NCBI RefSeq assembly: GCF_015159745.1
Contig: NZ_JADDOJ010000020.1
Coordinates: 1 to 51,429, forward strand
DNA length: 51,429 bases
DNA from: Ramlibacter aquaticus
GTDB taxonomy: Bacteria; Pseudomonadota; Gammaproteobacteria; Burkholderiales; Burkholderiaceae_C
Direction of reading: 5' to 3'
Part shown: positions 25,256 through 33,458 of the stretch, one piece after another
Layout: the number at the start of each line of letters is the position of its first letter
Position numbering within the stretch: position 1 is the first letter of the stretch
Made by a program: the position numbers and the translations under genes
The notes under the pieces: generated by a model
What the model saw: only the letters and a program-made list of their open reading frames with translations
What the model was told of the DNA's origin: nothing
The model's database searches: none

Positions 25256-27112
25256 GTGTTCCGCTGGTTTGAAAAACTGCTCCACCCCTACCCGGAGGCG
25301 GAGCCCGGCCTGCCGCCCAAGGGCTTCCTGCCCTTCGTCTGGGCCTGCACCCTGGGCCTGCGCGGGTACATCGCCACGCTGGCGCTGCTGAGCGCCGCCA
25401 TCTCCGTCTACGAAGCCTGGCTGTTCGCCCTGCTGGGCCACATCGTCGACTGGCTGGGTGCCGTGCGCCCGGAACGGCTCTGGGACGACCAGGGGCCGGT
25501 GCTCTACGGCGTGGCCGGCCTGCTGCTGGGCAGCACGGTGATCGTGGCCCTGCAGACCCTGGTCAAGCACCAGACCATCGCCATCAACTTCCCGCTGCGG
25601 CTGCGCTGGAACTTCCACCGGCTGATGCTGGGCCAGAGCATGGCCTTCTTCTCGGACGAATTCGCCGGCCGGGTCACCACCAAGGTGCTGCAGACCGCGC
25701 TGGCCGTGCGCGAGATGGTGTTCACCACCACCGAGGTGATCATTGGCATCGGCGTCTACTTCGCCACCATCATCGCCCTGGCCGGCGGCTTCGACACCCG
25801 GCTCATCATCCCCTTCGCGGCCTGGTTCGCGGCCTACGGGCTCTCGGTCTGGTTCTTCGTGCCGCGCCTGGGGCGCATCGGCAAGGCCCAGGCGGACGCG
25901 CGCGCCATGATGACGGGCCGCATCACCGACGCGTACACCAACATCTCCACCGTCAAGCTGTTCTCGCACACCCAGCGCGAGGCGAAATTCGCCCGCGCCG
26001 CCATGAGCGAGTTCCAGGACACCGGCTACCAGCAGATGCGCCTGGTCAGCGCCTTCGAGATCACCAACCACCTGCTGGTGATGGGCCTGATCCTGGCCAC
26101 AAGCGGCTACGCGATCCACCTCTGGACCCTGGGCGAGGTGGGCGTGGGCGCGGTGGCCGCGGTGACCGCCATGGCCCTGCGCATCAACGGCATGTCGCAC
26201 TGGATCATGTGGGAGATGGCCTCGCTGTTCGAGAACATGGGCACCGTGCAGGACGGCATCGCCACGCTGGCGCGCCCGCGCCAGGTGGTGGACCAGCCGG
26301 GCGCGGCGGCCCTGGCGGTGCCGCGGGGCGAGGTGCGCTTCGAGCAGGTGGACTTCGCCTATGGCGGCAAGCGCCCTGTCATCCAGGACTTCAGCCTCAC
26401 GGTGCGGCCGGGCGAGAAGATCGGCCTGATCGGCCGCTCGGGGGCCGGCAAGTCCACGCTGGTGAACCTGCTGCTGCGCTTCCACGACATCGAGTCCGGC
26501 CGCATCCTCATCGACGGCCAGGACATCGCCGGCGTGACGCAGGACAGCCTGCGCAGCCACATCGGCATGGTCACGCAGGACACCTCGCTGCTGCACCGCT
26601 CGGTGCGCGACAACATCCTCTACGGCCGGCCCGGCGCCGGCGACGAGGCCATGCTGCATGCGGCCCAGCGCGCCCAGGCCCATGAATTCATCCTGCAGCT
26701 GACGGACCTGCACGGCCGCAAGGGCTACGACGCCCACGTGGGTGAGCGCGGCGTCAAGCTGTCAGGCGGCCAGCGCCAGCGCATCGCGATCGCCCGCGTG
26801 ATGCTCAAGGACGCGCCCATCCTGCTGCTGGACGAAGCCACCAGCGCGCTCGATTCCGAGGTCGAGGCCGCGATCCAGGCCAGCCTGGACGAGCTGATGC
26901 AGGGCAAGACCGTGATCGCGATCGCGCACCGGCTCTCCACCATCGCGGCCATGGACCGCCTGGTGGTGATGGACCAGGGCCGCATCGTGGAGGAAGGCGA
27001 CCACCGCAGCCTGCTGGCCCGTGGCGGCCTGTATGCGCGCCTGTGGTCGCACCAGAGCGGCGGCTTCCTGGGCGAGGAGAGCGATGAGGACGCGGCCCTG
27101 GCATCCGCCTGA
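25256..27112 (+). CDS. ABC exporter (fused permease and ATPase)
   Basis: A 618-residue half-transporter from GTG 25256 behind GAGGA. Six membrane segments lie in residues 26-335. The ATPase domain has Walker A GRSGAGKST (393-401), signature LSGGQRQR (502-509), Walker B ILLLDE (522-527) and the H-loop in IAIAHRLS. It is of the MsbA/lipid-multidrug type and should act as a homodimer. Its 3' end overlaps the glycosylase gene by 29 bases. The LexA site is 109 bases upstream. The export substrate is unknown; the company of DNA repair genes hints at a link with genotoxic compounds, which is inference. Confidence 0.92.
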   Translation: MFRWFEKLLHPYPEAEPGLPPKGFLPFVWACTLGLRGYIATLALLSAAISVYEAWLFALLGHIVDWLGAVRPERLWDDQGPVLYGVAGLLLGSTVIVALQTLVKHQTIAINFPLRLRWNFHRLMLGQSMAFFSDEFAGRVTTKVLQTALAVREMVFTTTEVIIGIGVYFATIIALAGGFDTRLIIPFAAWFAAYGLSVWFFVPRLGRIGKAQADARAMMTGRITDAYTNISTVKLFSHTQREAKFARAAMSEFQDTGYQQMRLVSAFEITNHLLVMGLILATSGYAIHLWTLGEVGVGAVAAVTAMALRINGMSHWIMWEMASLFENMGTVQDGIATLARPRQVVDQPGAAALAVPRGEVRFEQVDFAYGGKRPVIQDFSLTVRPGEKIGLIGRSGAGKSTLVNLLLRFHDIESGRILIDGQDIAGVTQDSLRSHIGMVTQDTSLLHRSVRDNILYGRPGAGDEAMLHAAQRAQAHEFILQLTDLHGRKGYDAHVGERGVKLSGGQRQRIAIARVMLKDAPILLLDEATSALDSEVEAAIQASLDELMQGKTVIAIAHRLSTIAAMDRLVVMDQGRIVEEGDHRSLLARGGLYARLWSHQSGGFLGEESDEDAALASA

Positions 27113-27668
27113 TTTCGACGCGCCTGCACACGAGGTCGCGCGGCGCCTGATCGGCGCGGTGCTGCTGGTCGATGGCGTGGGCGGGCGCATCGTGGAAACC
27201 GAGGCCTACGACCGCGAGGACCCGGCCTCGCATGCCTTCGCCGGCCCCACCGAGCGCAACCGCGCGATGTTCGGCCCCCCGGGCCGGGCCTACGTCTACC
27301 GCTCCTACGGCATCCACTGGTGCCTGAACTTCGTCTGCCGCGAGGCCGGCCACGGCGCGGGGGTGCTGATCCGCGCGATCGAGCCGCTGCAGGGGCTGGA
27401 CCGCATGCGTGAGCGGCGCGGCGAGCGCATCGCCGACAAGCTGCTGTGCGCGGGGCCGGGCCGCGTCGGCCAGGCGCTGGGCATCGTCCATGCCTTCAAC
27501 GGCCACCGCCTGGACGCGCCGCCGTTCCAGGTTTTCTCGCCTGTGGAGGCGGACGCTGAACCGCCCCAGGTGCTGCAAGGGCCGCGCATCGGAATCTCCA
27601 AGGCGGTGGAGATGCCGTGGCGCTTCGGGCTGGCGGGCTCGGCCTGTCTCAGCCGGGCCTTCCGCTGA
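27084..27668 (+). CDS. DNA-3-methyladenine glycosylase (AAG/MPG family)
   Basis: A 194-residue base-excision repair enzyme starting at ATG 27084 with GAGGAGAGCG before it. The AAG fold motifs are clear: [32 protein letters not shown] (the first Glu is the catalytic base by family knowledge), [23 protein letters not shown] and [15 protein letters not shown]. It removes alkylated and deaminated purines from DNA. It overlaps the ABC exporter by 29 bases, so the two are translationally coupled. Placed beside an SOS mutasome, it may belong to a DNA-damage regulon. Confidence 0.95.
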   Translation: MRTRPWHPPDFDAPAHEVARRLIGAVLLVDGVGGRIVETEAYDREDPASHAFAGPTERNRAMFGPPGRAYVYRSYGIHWCLNFVCREAGHGAGVLIRAIEPLQGLDRMRERRGERIADKLLCAGPGRVGQALGIVHAFNGHRLDAPPFQVFSPVEADAEPPQVLQGPRIGISKAVEMPWRFGLAGSACLSRAFR

Positions 27669-27719
27669 ACTGAAAGCGTTGGCGCTGTCGCAGCGGCATT
27701 CCGGCGCACCGTCCCAGGC

Positions 27720-28298
27720 CTAGCGCCCGGCCAGCGGGGCGCGGCTGGCCGCGTCACGCTCGGGCGCCGAGGGTCCGCCCAGCACGGTGGTCGCGGGGCG
27801 CCGGGCGCGGCGCGTCACCACCGAGCGCTCGATGGTGGCGCCGGGCGGGTCCTTCAGCTCGGTGATCTGCGTGTCCTGCACCGCCGGCCCGAGCGCTGCC
27901 ACGCTGCGCCGGCCGTGCGGCACCACGTTCACGGTGGGCGTCACCTCCACCTGGCCGGGCGCAACCACCGCCACGCCATGGCCCAGCGACTGGTGGGGCG
28001 CGCCCATGGCCCGCGCATTGCGCTCTTCCGTCAGCAGGGGCGAGGTGCTGCGGGTGGCGATCCCGCCCTGCCCCATCGCCAGCGAGGGCACCACGGGGCA
28101 GGCGCTGCCCTCCTCGAAGACCAGGAAGCCGCCCGGGAATCGCCGGGGCACGGTGTCGTGCAGGGGCTGGCTCATGTCCACGGGCGCCGCCATGGACTGG
28201 TAGACCACGCGGTTGGCTGCGTCGTAGACCGTGTAGCAGGCCTGGGCGGAAGGCACCGCCAGTGCCGCGACGAGCGCGGCCAGGGAGACGAGACGCAT
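27720..28298 (-). CDS. Secreted protein of unknown function
   Basis: A 192-residue protein from ATG 28298 with a Sec signal peptide (MRLVSLAALVAALAVPSAQA, cleavage before Cys21). The mature part starts CYTVYDAANRVVYQS and continues with MSQPLHDTVPRRFPGGFLVFEEG, a pattern I associate with an unnamed family in Comamonadaceae. The C-terminal third is Pro/Arg-rich and probably disordered. Cys21 does not sit in a good lipobox, so it is more likely soluble in the periplasm with a disulphide to the second Cys. A palindrome lies 86 bases upstream of the start. Function unknown. Confidence 0.72.
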   Translation of the reverse strand: MRLVSLAALVAALAVPSAQACYTVYDAANRVVYQSMAAPVDMSQPLHDTVPRRFPGGFLVFEEGSACPVVPSLAMGQGGIATRSTSPLLTEERNARAMGAPHQSLGHGVAVVAPGQVEVTPTVNVVPHGRRSVAALGPAVQDTQITELKDPPGATIERSVVTRRARRPATTVLGGPSAPERDAASRAPLAGR

Positions 28299-28383
28299 GG
28301 AAGGCTCCCGCCGCGCGTGGGCGCGCGGCCTGCTGCCATGGTCGGGCCAGGACGGGCCCCTGCCGTGACAGCAGAGGCAGGCA

Positions 28384-28398
28384 CGCACTGTCAGTGCG
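28384..28398. promoter_or_regulatory. 15-bp palindrome upstream of the secreted protein gene
   Basis: CGCACTG-T-CAGTGCG is a perfect dyad with a one-base centre, 86 bases upstream of the ATG at 28298. Its size fits a repressor operator, but no regulator gene is next to it. Confidence 0.35.
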
Positions 28399-28458
28399 CC
28401 TTGATGGGGTGCGCAGGGAAAATGCCCGCGCGCTCTGCAACGGGGAGGCGTGCGGGCT

Positions 28459-28482
28459 GGGGCGGCGCGCCTGCGCCGCCCC
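28459..28482 (-). terminator. Strong hairpin after scoB
   Basis: A perfect 10-bp stem GGGGCGGCGC/GCGCCGCCCC with a 4-base loop starts 5 bases beyond the scoB stop. It is the likely end of the scoAB transcript, although a T-tract is missing. Confidence 0.55.
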
Positions 28483-28487
28483 GCGCG

Positions 28488-29123
28488 TCACAGCAGGGTG
28501 ACGCCCGTCTTGGACTGGATGAACTCGCGCGTCACGCCGGGAGCGGTCTCCACGAGCTTGAGGCCCTGCGGCGTCACGTCCATGACGCCCAGGTCGGTGA
28601 TGATGCGGTCCACCACGCCCACGCCGGTCAGCGGCAGGGTGCACTGGGGCAGGATCTTCAGGTCCTCGGTGCCGTCCTTCTTCTTGGCGACGTGCTCCAT
28701 CAGGATGATCACGCGCTTTACGCCGGCGACCAGGTCCATGGCGCCGCCCATGCCCTTGACCATCTTGCCGGGGATCATCCAGTTGGCCAGGTCGCCGTGC
28801 TCGCTGACCTGCATCGCGCCCAGGATGGAGAGGTTGATCTTGCCGCCGCGGATCATGGCGAAGCTGTCGTGGCTGCCGAAGATGGACGAGCCCTTGATGG
28901 TCGTCACCGTCTGCTTGCCGGCGTTGATGAGGTCGGCGTCGACCTCGTCCTCGTACGGGAAGGGGCCGATGCCCAGCATGCCGTTCTCGGATTGCAGCCA
29001 CACCTCCTTGTTGCCGGTGTGGTTCGCCACCAGCGTCGGGATGCCGATGCCGAGGTTGACGTAGAAACCGTCCTGAAGTTCTTCGGCCGCGCGCGCGGCC
29101 ATCTGGTCCTGGGTCCAGGGCAT
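28488..29123 (-). CDS. scoB: Succinyl-CoA:3-ketoacid CoA-transferase, subunit B
   Basis: A 211-residue family I CoA-transferase beta subunit. The catalytic glutamate is Glu46 in [13 protein letters not shown]. Other family segments are [36 protein letters not shown] and [21 protein letters not shown]. With ScoA it moves CoA from succinyl-CoA to acetoacetate (ketone-body or butanoate/polyhydroxyalkanoate use). It starts 10 bases after the scoA stop, so the pair is an operon. The 753-base longer frame has no support and was trimmed to the family start MPWTQDQM. Confidence 0.95.
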   Translation of the reverse strand: MPWTQDQMAARAAEELQDGFYVNLGIGIPTLVANHTGNKEVWLQSENGMLGIGPFPYEDEVDADLINAGKQTVTTIKGSSIFGSHDSFAMIRGGKINLSILGAMQVSEHGDLANWMIPGKMVKGMGGAMDLVAGVKRVIILMEHVAKKKDGTEDLKILPQCTLPLTGVGVVDRIITDLGVMDVTPQGLKLVETAPGVTREFIQSKTGVTLL

Positions 29124-29133
29124 GTCGGTCTCC

Positions 29134-29844
29134 TTACTTGCGGTCGCGGGTGGTGCGCTTCTCGATGCGCTTCTCGGGGCTGGGGTTGTGCACGATGCGG
29201 TGCACGTAGATCCCCGGCAGGTGGATGTCGTCGGGGGCAAGCTCGCCGGTGGCGACGATGCGCTCCACCTCCACGATGCAGACCTTGCCGGCCATCGCGC
29301 AGGCCGGGTTGAAGTTGCGCGCCGTCAGGTTGAAGCGCAGGTTGCCGGAGCGGTCGGCCACGTCGGCCTTGACCAGCGCCACGTCGGGCACCAGCGAGCG
29401 CTCCATGACGTAGGTCTCGCCGTCGAACTCGCGCAGCTCCTTCCCCTCGGCGACCATGGTGCCCACGCCGGTCTTGGTGAAGAAGGCGGGGATGCCCGCG
29501 CCGCCGGCGCGCAGCTTCTCGGCCAGCGTGCCCTGGGGGGTGAACTCCAGCTCGAGTTCGCCGGCCAGGAACTGGCGCTCGAACTCCTTGTTCTCGCCCA
29601 CGTACGACGAGATCATCTTTTTGATCTGCCGCGTGTCCAGCAGCTTGCCGAGGCCGAAGCCGTCCACACCCGCGTTGTTGGAGATGACGGTGAGGTTCTT
29701 CTTGCCGCTGTCGCGCAGGGCGTCGATGAGGGCCTCGGGGATGCCGCAGAGGCCGAAGCCGCCCACGGCCAGCAGCTGGCCGTCGGCGACCACGCCTTCC
29801 AGCGCGGCAGCGGCGGAGGGAAACACTTTGTTGAGCACGGACAA
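29134..29844 (-). CDS. scoA: Succinyl-CoA:3-ketoacid CoA-transferase, subunit A
   Basis: A 236-residue alpha subunit. The CoA-binding loop [20 protein letters not shown] lies near residues 28-47. Then follow the [19 protein letters not shown] block and [24 protein letters not shown]. Length and motifs are standard. It is the first gene of scoAB, transcribed away from a PAS-LuxR regulator. The 93-base gap between the two start codons is AT-rich in its middle and carries an inverted repeat, so the pair probably shares a control region. Confidence 0.96.
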   Translation of the reverse strand: MSVLNKVFPSAAAALEGVVADGQLLAVGGFGLCGIPEALIDALRDSGKKNLTVISNNAGVDGFGLGKLLDTRQIKKMISSYVGENKEFERQFLAGELELEFTPQGTLAEKLRAGGAGIPAFFTKTGVGTMVAEGKELREFDGETYVMERSLVPDVALVKADVADRSGNLRFNLTARNFNPACAMAGKVCIVEVERIVATGELAPDDIHLPGIYVHRIVHNPSPEKRIEKRTTRDRK

Positions 29845-29887
29845 GTCTCCTCGAAGGGACCGGCACGGGACGGCGCCGGGATTGCCG

Positions 29888-29916
29888 CTACGATACTACT
29901 TAAACATTTACGTAGT
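29888..29916. promoter_or_regulatory. Inverted-repeat operator candidate between scoA and the PAS-LuxR gene
   Basis: CTACG (29888-29892) and ACTAC (29895-29899) are matched by CGTAG/GTAGT at 29911-29916, around an AT-rich centre. It lies 44 bases upstream of scoA and 22 bases upstream of the LuxR start, where the local regulator would be expected to bind. Confidence 0.45.
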
Positions 29917-29937
29917 TCCCCCTAAAGACTGGCCCGC

Positions 29938-30480
29938 ATGGACGTCGATTACCGCCTGGCCTTCGAGTTCGCGCCCGTGGGGCTGTGCCTCTCGCGCAAC
30001 CGCAGCATCGTCGACTGCAACCAGCAGCTGTGCGACATGTTCGGCTATTCGCGCGACCTGCTCAAGGGCCAGTCCTTCCAGATCCTCTACCCCAGCGCCG
30101 ACGAGTACGAGCGCCTGGGCGCGCGCATGGCGCCCATCCTGAACGCCCGCGGCACCTACGCCGACGACCGCATCATGAAGCGCGCGAACGGTGACCTGTT
30201 CTGGTGCCACGTGAGCGGCCGCGCGCTGAACCGGGATGCGCCGCACGAGTCCGGCATCTGGGCCTTCGAGGACCTGAGCGCACAGCGGGCCGTGCGCACC
30301 GAACTGACGGCCCGCGAGCGGGAGGTCGCGGCCCGGCTGCTGGACGGCATGACCTCCAAGGAGATCGGCAAGGCCCTCGCGATCAGTCACCGGACGGTCG
30401 AGATCTACCGGGCGCGCCTCATGCGCAAGTACAAGGCCAGCACGACGGCGGACCTGGTGCACAAGCTGATGGCGGGATAG
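29938..30480 (+). CDS. PAS-domain LuxR-family transcriptional regulator
   Basis: A 180-residue protein. A PAS domain covers residues 6-118 (FEFAPVGLCLSRNRSIVDCNQQLCDMFGYS). A LuxR helix-turn-helix covers 120-178 (LTAREREVAARLLDGMTSKEIGKALAISHRTVEIYRARLM). No receiver domain is present, so control comes from the PAS sensor, which may bind a small ligand or respond to redox state. It is divergent from scoAB, with an inverted repeat between. It likely controls acetoacetate/short-chain acyl use. The stop is followed by nearly 490 bases without genes. Confidence 0.9.
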   Translation: MDVDYRLAFEFAPVGLCLSRNRSIVDCNQQLCDMFGYSRDLLKGQSFQILYPSADEYERLGARMAPILNARGTYADDRIMKRANGDLFWCHVSGRALNRDAPHESGIWAFEDLSAQRAVRTELTAREREVAARLLDGMTSKEIGKALAISHRTVEIYRARLMRKYKASTTADLVHKLMAG

Positions 30481-30559
30481 CTCGGGAGGCGCTCGGCCCC
30501 GGCCCATGGACCGGCTGGCGCTGTGCTGCTTGATGGGCAACAGCTGGCGTTGGCGAGCT

Positions 30560-30592
30560 GGAGTTGGCCGGAGTTGGCGCGCTGGAGTTGGC
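30560..30592. repeat. Three direct repeats of GGAGTTGGC
   Basis: Copies begin at 30560, 30570 and 30584; the first two are 10 bases apart and the third is 14 bases further. The number is too small and the unit too short for a CRISPR array. Confidence 0.6.
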
Positions 30593-30600
30593 GCGCGCCC

Positions 30601-30698
30601 GGACCGGGACGGGGGTGGGCCACTCCGCTCATGTCCCCCGCCGCGCTGCGCGCGGCTCCTCCTTGACTTCGCTGCGTGGCCCACCCCCATCCCGGTCC
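30601..30698 (-). repeat. Palindromic intergenic repeat, copy A
   Basis: 98 bases bounded by 23-bp arms (30601-30623 and 30676-30698) that pair at 22 of 23 positions, the odd one being G-T compatible. The interior contains a second stem GCCGCGC-TGC-GCGCGGC (30640-30656). Read on the minus strand, 48 bases of the interior are identical to copy B. Like the other copies it lies between convergent gene ends, as REP/BIME-type elements do. Confidence 0.8.
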
Positions 30699-30803
30699 TG
30701 GAGTACCGGCGCGCCTGCGGGCTTCGCCTGGCACGCGTGGACGATCTAGACACGCCCCGATCTGTGAGGCCGTGCGTGTCGAAGCTCAGGCGCGCCAACC
30801 ACC

Positions 30804-30907
30804 CCCGGGCTGGGATGGGGGTGGCTCATGGAGCGAAGTCAAGGAGGAGCCGCGCGCAGCGCGGCGGGGGACATGAGCGCAATGAGTCGCCCCCGTCCCA
30901 GCCCGGG
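30804..30907 (+). repeat. Palindromic intergenic repeat, copy B
   Basis: Arms at 30804-30824 and 30889-30907 pair over about 18 bases. The inner hairpin GCCGCGC-GCA-GCGCGGC lies at 30849-30865. Interior positions 30832-30879 are identical to copy A read in reverse. It is inverted relative to copy A, giving a head-to-head pair. Confidence 0.8.
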
Positions 30908-30968
30908 CGCGTGAAACGCAAGGAACACGCGCCGTAACGGCTAAGTCGCAACCCAACGCGCGGCAGGC

Positions 30969-31349
30969 TCAGGCCGCGTCGATGACTTCCGACGCCGTGC
31001 GGAACGCATCCACCGCGGCCGGGAAGCCGCAGTACACCGATGCGTGCAGGAAGATCTCCTGCAGCTCGGCCGGCGTGACGCCGTTGTTGAGCGCGCCGCG
31101 CACATGGATCTTCAGCTCGTGCATGCGGCCCAGGGCGACCAGCATGGAGACGGTCACGATGCTGCGCGTCTTCAGGTCGATGCCGGTGCGCTGCCAGGTG
31201 TTGCCCCAGGCATGGCGGGTCACCAGTTCCTGCAGGGGTTCGGTAAAGGGGGTGGCGCGGTCCAGCGCGCCTTGCACGTAGGCGTCGCCGAGCACGGCGC
31301 GTCGCGTCGCGAGGCCGGCCTGGAGTTCGGGGTCCTGGGGCAGTTCCAT
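30969..31349 (-). CDS. 4-carboxymuconolactone decarboxylase-family protein (PcaC-like)
   Basis: A 126-residue CMD protein. The PcaC pattern is strong: RRAVLGDAYVQGALDRATPFTEPLQELVTRHAWGNTW, then GIDLKTRSIVTVSMLVALGRMHELKIH, then ALNNGVTPAELQEIFLHASVYCGFPAAVDAFR. Length matches PcaC. PcaC converts gamma-carboxymuconolactone to beta-ketoadipate enol-lactone in the protocatechuate pathway. No other pca gene is present here, so the true substrate is open. It lies downstream of the chemoreceptor on the same strand, 88 bases away with a hairpin between, and is probably its own transcript. Confidence 0.88.
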   Translation of the reverse strand: MELPQDPELQAGLATRRAVLGDAYVQGALDRATPFTEPLQELVTRHAWGNTWQRTGIDLKTRSIVTVSMLVALGRMHELKIHVRGALNNGVTPAELQEIFLHASVYCGFPAAVDAFRTASEVIDAA

Positions 31350-31389
31350 GTCTTGTTCTCCGTGCGGTTGAAGGAACGAGCATGGTAGC

Positions 31390-31409
31390 GGGCCGGCGCC
31401 AGCCGGCCC
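31390..31409. terminator. Hairpin between chemoreceptor and PcaC-like genes
   Basis: A perfect 8-bp stem GGGCCGGC/GCCGGCCC with a 4-base loop lies 29 bases past the chemoreceptor stop. It likely separates the two minus-strand transcripts. Confidence 0.45.
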
Positions 31410-31437
31410 TGTGGCGCCCCGGCGCGCGGGCCCGGGG

Positions 31438-33276
31438 TCAGAAGCTCTGCCAGTCGGCGTCGTCGTCCGCCGGCGTGCGGGGCGCGGCCGCGCCGCCAGC
31501 CTTGGGCTGGGCGGCGCCCGAGGCCGCAGGCTTGCGGGCCAGGACCGGCGTCTTGACCTGGGGCGCGACCGGGGACTTCACCGGCGCCGCGGCGGGGTGC
31601 TGGGCCACGGGCTTGGCCGGAGCGGCGGCAGCCTTGGCTGGGGCTGCCGCGGGCCGGGCGGCCGCGGGCGGGGTGTGCACGGCCTGCAGGCTGCTGGCCT
31701 TGGCCTGCGCGATGGCCTGGCGCATGCCGCCTTCGGAAAGCCGGAACACGCCCACGGCGCCCACCAGCCGCTCGGCCTGCTGCTTCAGGCTTTCGGCGGC
31801 GGCGGCGCTCTGCTCCACCAGGGCCGCGTTCTGCTGCGTGACCTGGTCGAGCTGCTCCACGGCCTGGCCGACGTGGGTGATGCCCTGTGTCTGCTCCTCG
31901 GTGGCGCTGCTGATGCGGGTGATCAGCTCGGCCACGGCCTGGACCTGGGACACGATGTCGCGCATGGTGCGGCCCGCCTCGTCGACCTGGGCGCTGCCGC
32001 TTTCCACCTTGCTCACGCTGTCGCTGATGAGCGACTTGATTTCCTTGGCCGCATCGGCACTGCGCTGGGCCAGGCTGCGCACCTCGCTGGCGACGACCGC
32101 GAATCCGCGGCCCTGTTCGCCGGCGCGGGCCGCTTCCACGGCCGCGTTCAGGGCCAGGATGTTGGTCTGGAAGGCGATGCCGTCGATCACGCCGATGATG
32201 TCGGAGATCTTCCGGCTGGCGGCGGTGATGGCCTCCATGGTGTGCACCACCTGCCCCACCACCTCGCCGCCCTGGCGCGCCACGGCGCTGGCGGTGCCGG
32301 CGAGCTGGCTGGCCTCACGGGCGGCGTCGGCATTGCCACGCACGGTGGAGGTGAGCTGCTTCATCGAGGCGGCGGTCTGCTGCAGGTTGGAGGCCTGCTC
32401 CTCGGTGCGCTGGCTCAGGTCCACGTTGCCGCTGGCGATCTGCGTGGAGCCGGCGGCGATGCTGTCGCTGCTCTGGCGCACCTCGCCCACGATGCGGCGC
32501 AGCGAGTCCTCCATGCGGCCCATGGCCTGCATGAGCTGGGCCAGCTCGTCCTTGCCGGCGGTGTCCAGTTCCAGCGTCAGGTCGCCCGCCGCGATCGCGT
32601 CGGCGGCCTCGCGCGCCCGCCGCACGGGCTCCACCACGGAACGCGTCAGCACCCAGGCCAGCCCGATGCCGGCCAGCAGCGCCAGCCCGGCTCCCAGGCC
32701 CAGCGCGATCATGCCCTGGGCGGCCGCCTGCTCGGCGCGCAGGCGCGACTCCTCGGTGCGCCGGCGCTGCTGCTCGGCGATCTTGCCGATCGCATCCAGG
32801 TAGGACTGGGCGGCCGGAAAGAGCTTGGCGATCACTTCGGCCTGCACGTTCTCGCCGGCGTCCTTGCGCTTGAGCAGCGAGGCGCGGAGCGCCTGGTAGG
32901 CGTCGCGCTGCACCGTGATCTCGGCGATCAGGGCCTTGGCCTCCGGGTCGTCCTCGGAGAGCTCGTTCATGCGCTTGAGCCGCGCGGTCATGTCGGTGAC
33001 CACGGCCTTCATCTCGTCGCGCGTCTTGGCCAGCACCACCGGGTCCTGCACGAAGAAGACGACCGAGTTGCGGGCGGCATTCGATTCGATCGCCTTCACC
33101 CAGGCCTGGGTGTGCACCAGCATCTCGGCGTGGCGCGTGCCCAGCCGGTCCGCCAGCGCGCGCATGGTGTTGATGCGTTCGGCGCCGATCACCGAGCCGA
33201 CCAGGCCGAACAGGATGAGGACGGAGAAGCCCAGCGCGAGCCGGGTGCCTATCTTCATGTTGCGCAGGAAAGCCAT
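31438..33276 (-). CDS. Methyl-accepting chemotaxis protein
   Basis: A 612-residue chemoreceptor from ATG 33276. It has TM1 at 11-30, a periplasmic four-helix-type sensor of about 155 residues, TM2 near 188-211 and HAMP near 212-265. The signalling domain contains the conserved hairpin tip [37 protein letters not shown] (364-400). A long Ala/Pro/Lys linker (about 530-600) leads to the terminus DWQSF, resembling the NWETF pentapeptide that tethers CheR/CheB. A sigma-28-like element lies 60 bases upstream. The ligand is unknown. The upstream 41 residues of the longer frame are intergenic and were rejected. Confidence 0.95.
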   Translation of the reverse strand: MAFLRNMKIGTRLALGFSVLILFGLVGSVIGAERINTMRALADRLGTRHAEMLVHTQAWVKAIESNAARNSVVFFVQDPVVLAKTRDEMKAVVTDMTARLKRMNELSEDDPEAKALIAEITVQRDAYQALRASLLKRKDAGENVQAEVIAKLFPAAQSYLDAIGKIAEQQRRRTEESRLRAEQAAAQGMIALGLGAGLALLAGIGLAWVLTRSVVEPVRRAREAADAIAAGDLTLELDTAGKDELAQLMQAMGRMEDSLRRIVGEVRQSSDSIAAGSTQIASGNVDLSQRTEEQASNLQQTAASMKQLTSTVRGNADAAREASQLAGTASAVARQGGEVVGQVVHTMEAITAASRKISDIIGVIDGIAFQTNILALNAAVEAARAGEQGRGFAVVASEVRSLAQRSADAAKEIKSLISDSVSKVESGSAQVDEAGRTMRDIVSQVQAVAELITRISSATEEQTQGITHVGQAVEQLDQVTQQNAALVEQSAAAAESLKQQAERLVGAVGVFRLSEGGMRQAIAQAKASSLQAVHTPPAAARPAAAPAKAAAAPAKPVAQHPAAAPVKSPVAPQVKTPVLARKPAASGAAQPKAGGAAAPRTPADDDADWQSF

Positions 33277-33335
33277 GTCGGTTCCATCTCCAGGTTCTTG
33301 TTCAGGCACAGCCGAAGCCGTACCGCTTCCACGGG

Positions 33336-33362
33336 ACTTCGGACGATTCCGATCTTTCTTGA
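33336..33362 (-). promoter_or_regulatory. Possible sigma-28 (FliA) promoter of the chemoreceptor gene
   Basis: On the minus strand TCAAGAAA, 11 bases, then TCCGAAGT resembles TAAAGTTT-N11-GCCGATAA, keeping AAG and CCGA cores. It is 60 bases upstream of the start codon. The match is partial. Confidence 0.35.
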
Positions 33363-33458
33363 GCCAGCGCAAACCCGATCGGCGGAGAAAAGGCGGCAAA
33401 GCCCCGCTTCAACGGCCCCGGGCCCCGAGCCCATAATTGCGGCAGACAAGGAGACACC

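Larger units (their letters stand above)
30481..30968. other. 488-base gene-free region with a pair of palindromic repeats
   Basis: This gap lies between convergent gene ends (PAS-LuxR and PcaC-like). It holds three GGAGTTGGC direct repeats (30560-30592), repeat copy A in minus orientation and copy B in plus orientation. Between the copies is a 10-bp inverted repeat, GGCGCGCCTG at 30708-30717 and CAGGCGCGCC at 30787-30796. The short open frames here are GC-rich shadows and none looks like a protein family. Confidence 0.7.

Noticed and set aside
30560..30592. Short direct repeats considered as a CRISPR remnant
   Set aside because: Only three 9-base units with unequal 1-5 base gaps and no cas genes; not an array.
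30506..30937. A 143-residue open frame in the repeat region
   Set aside because: It runs through both palindromic repeats, has no ribosome site and its product matches no fold.
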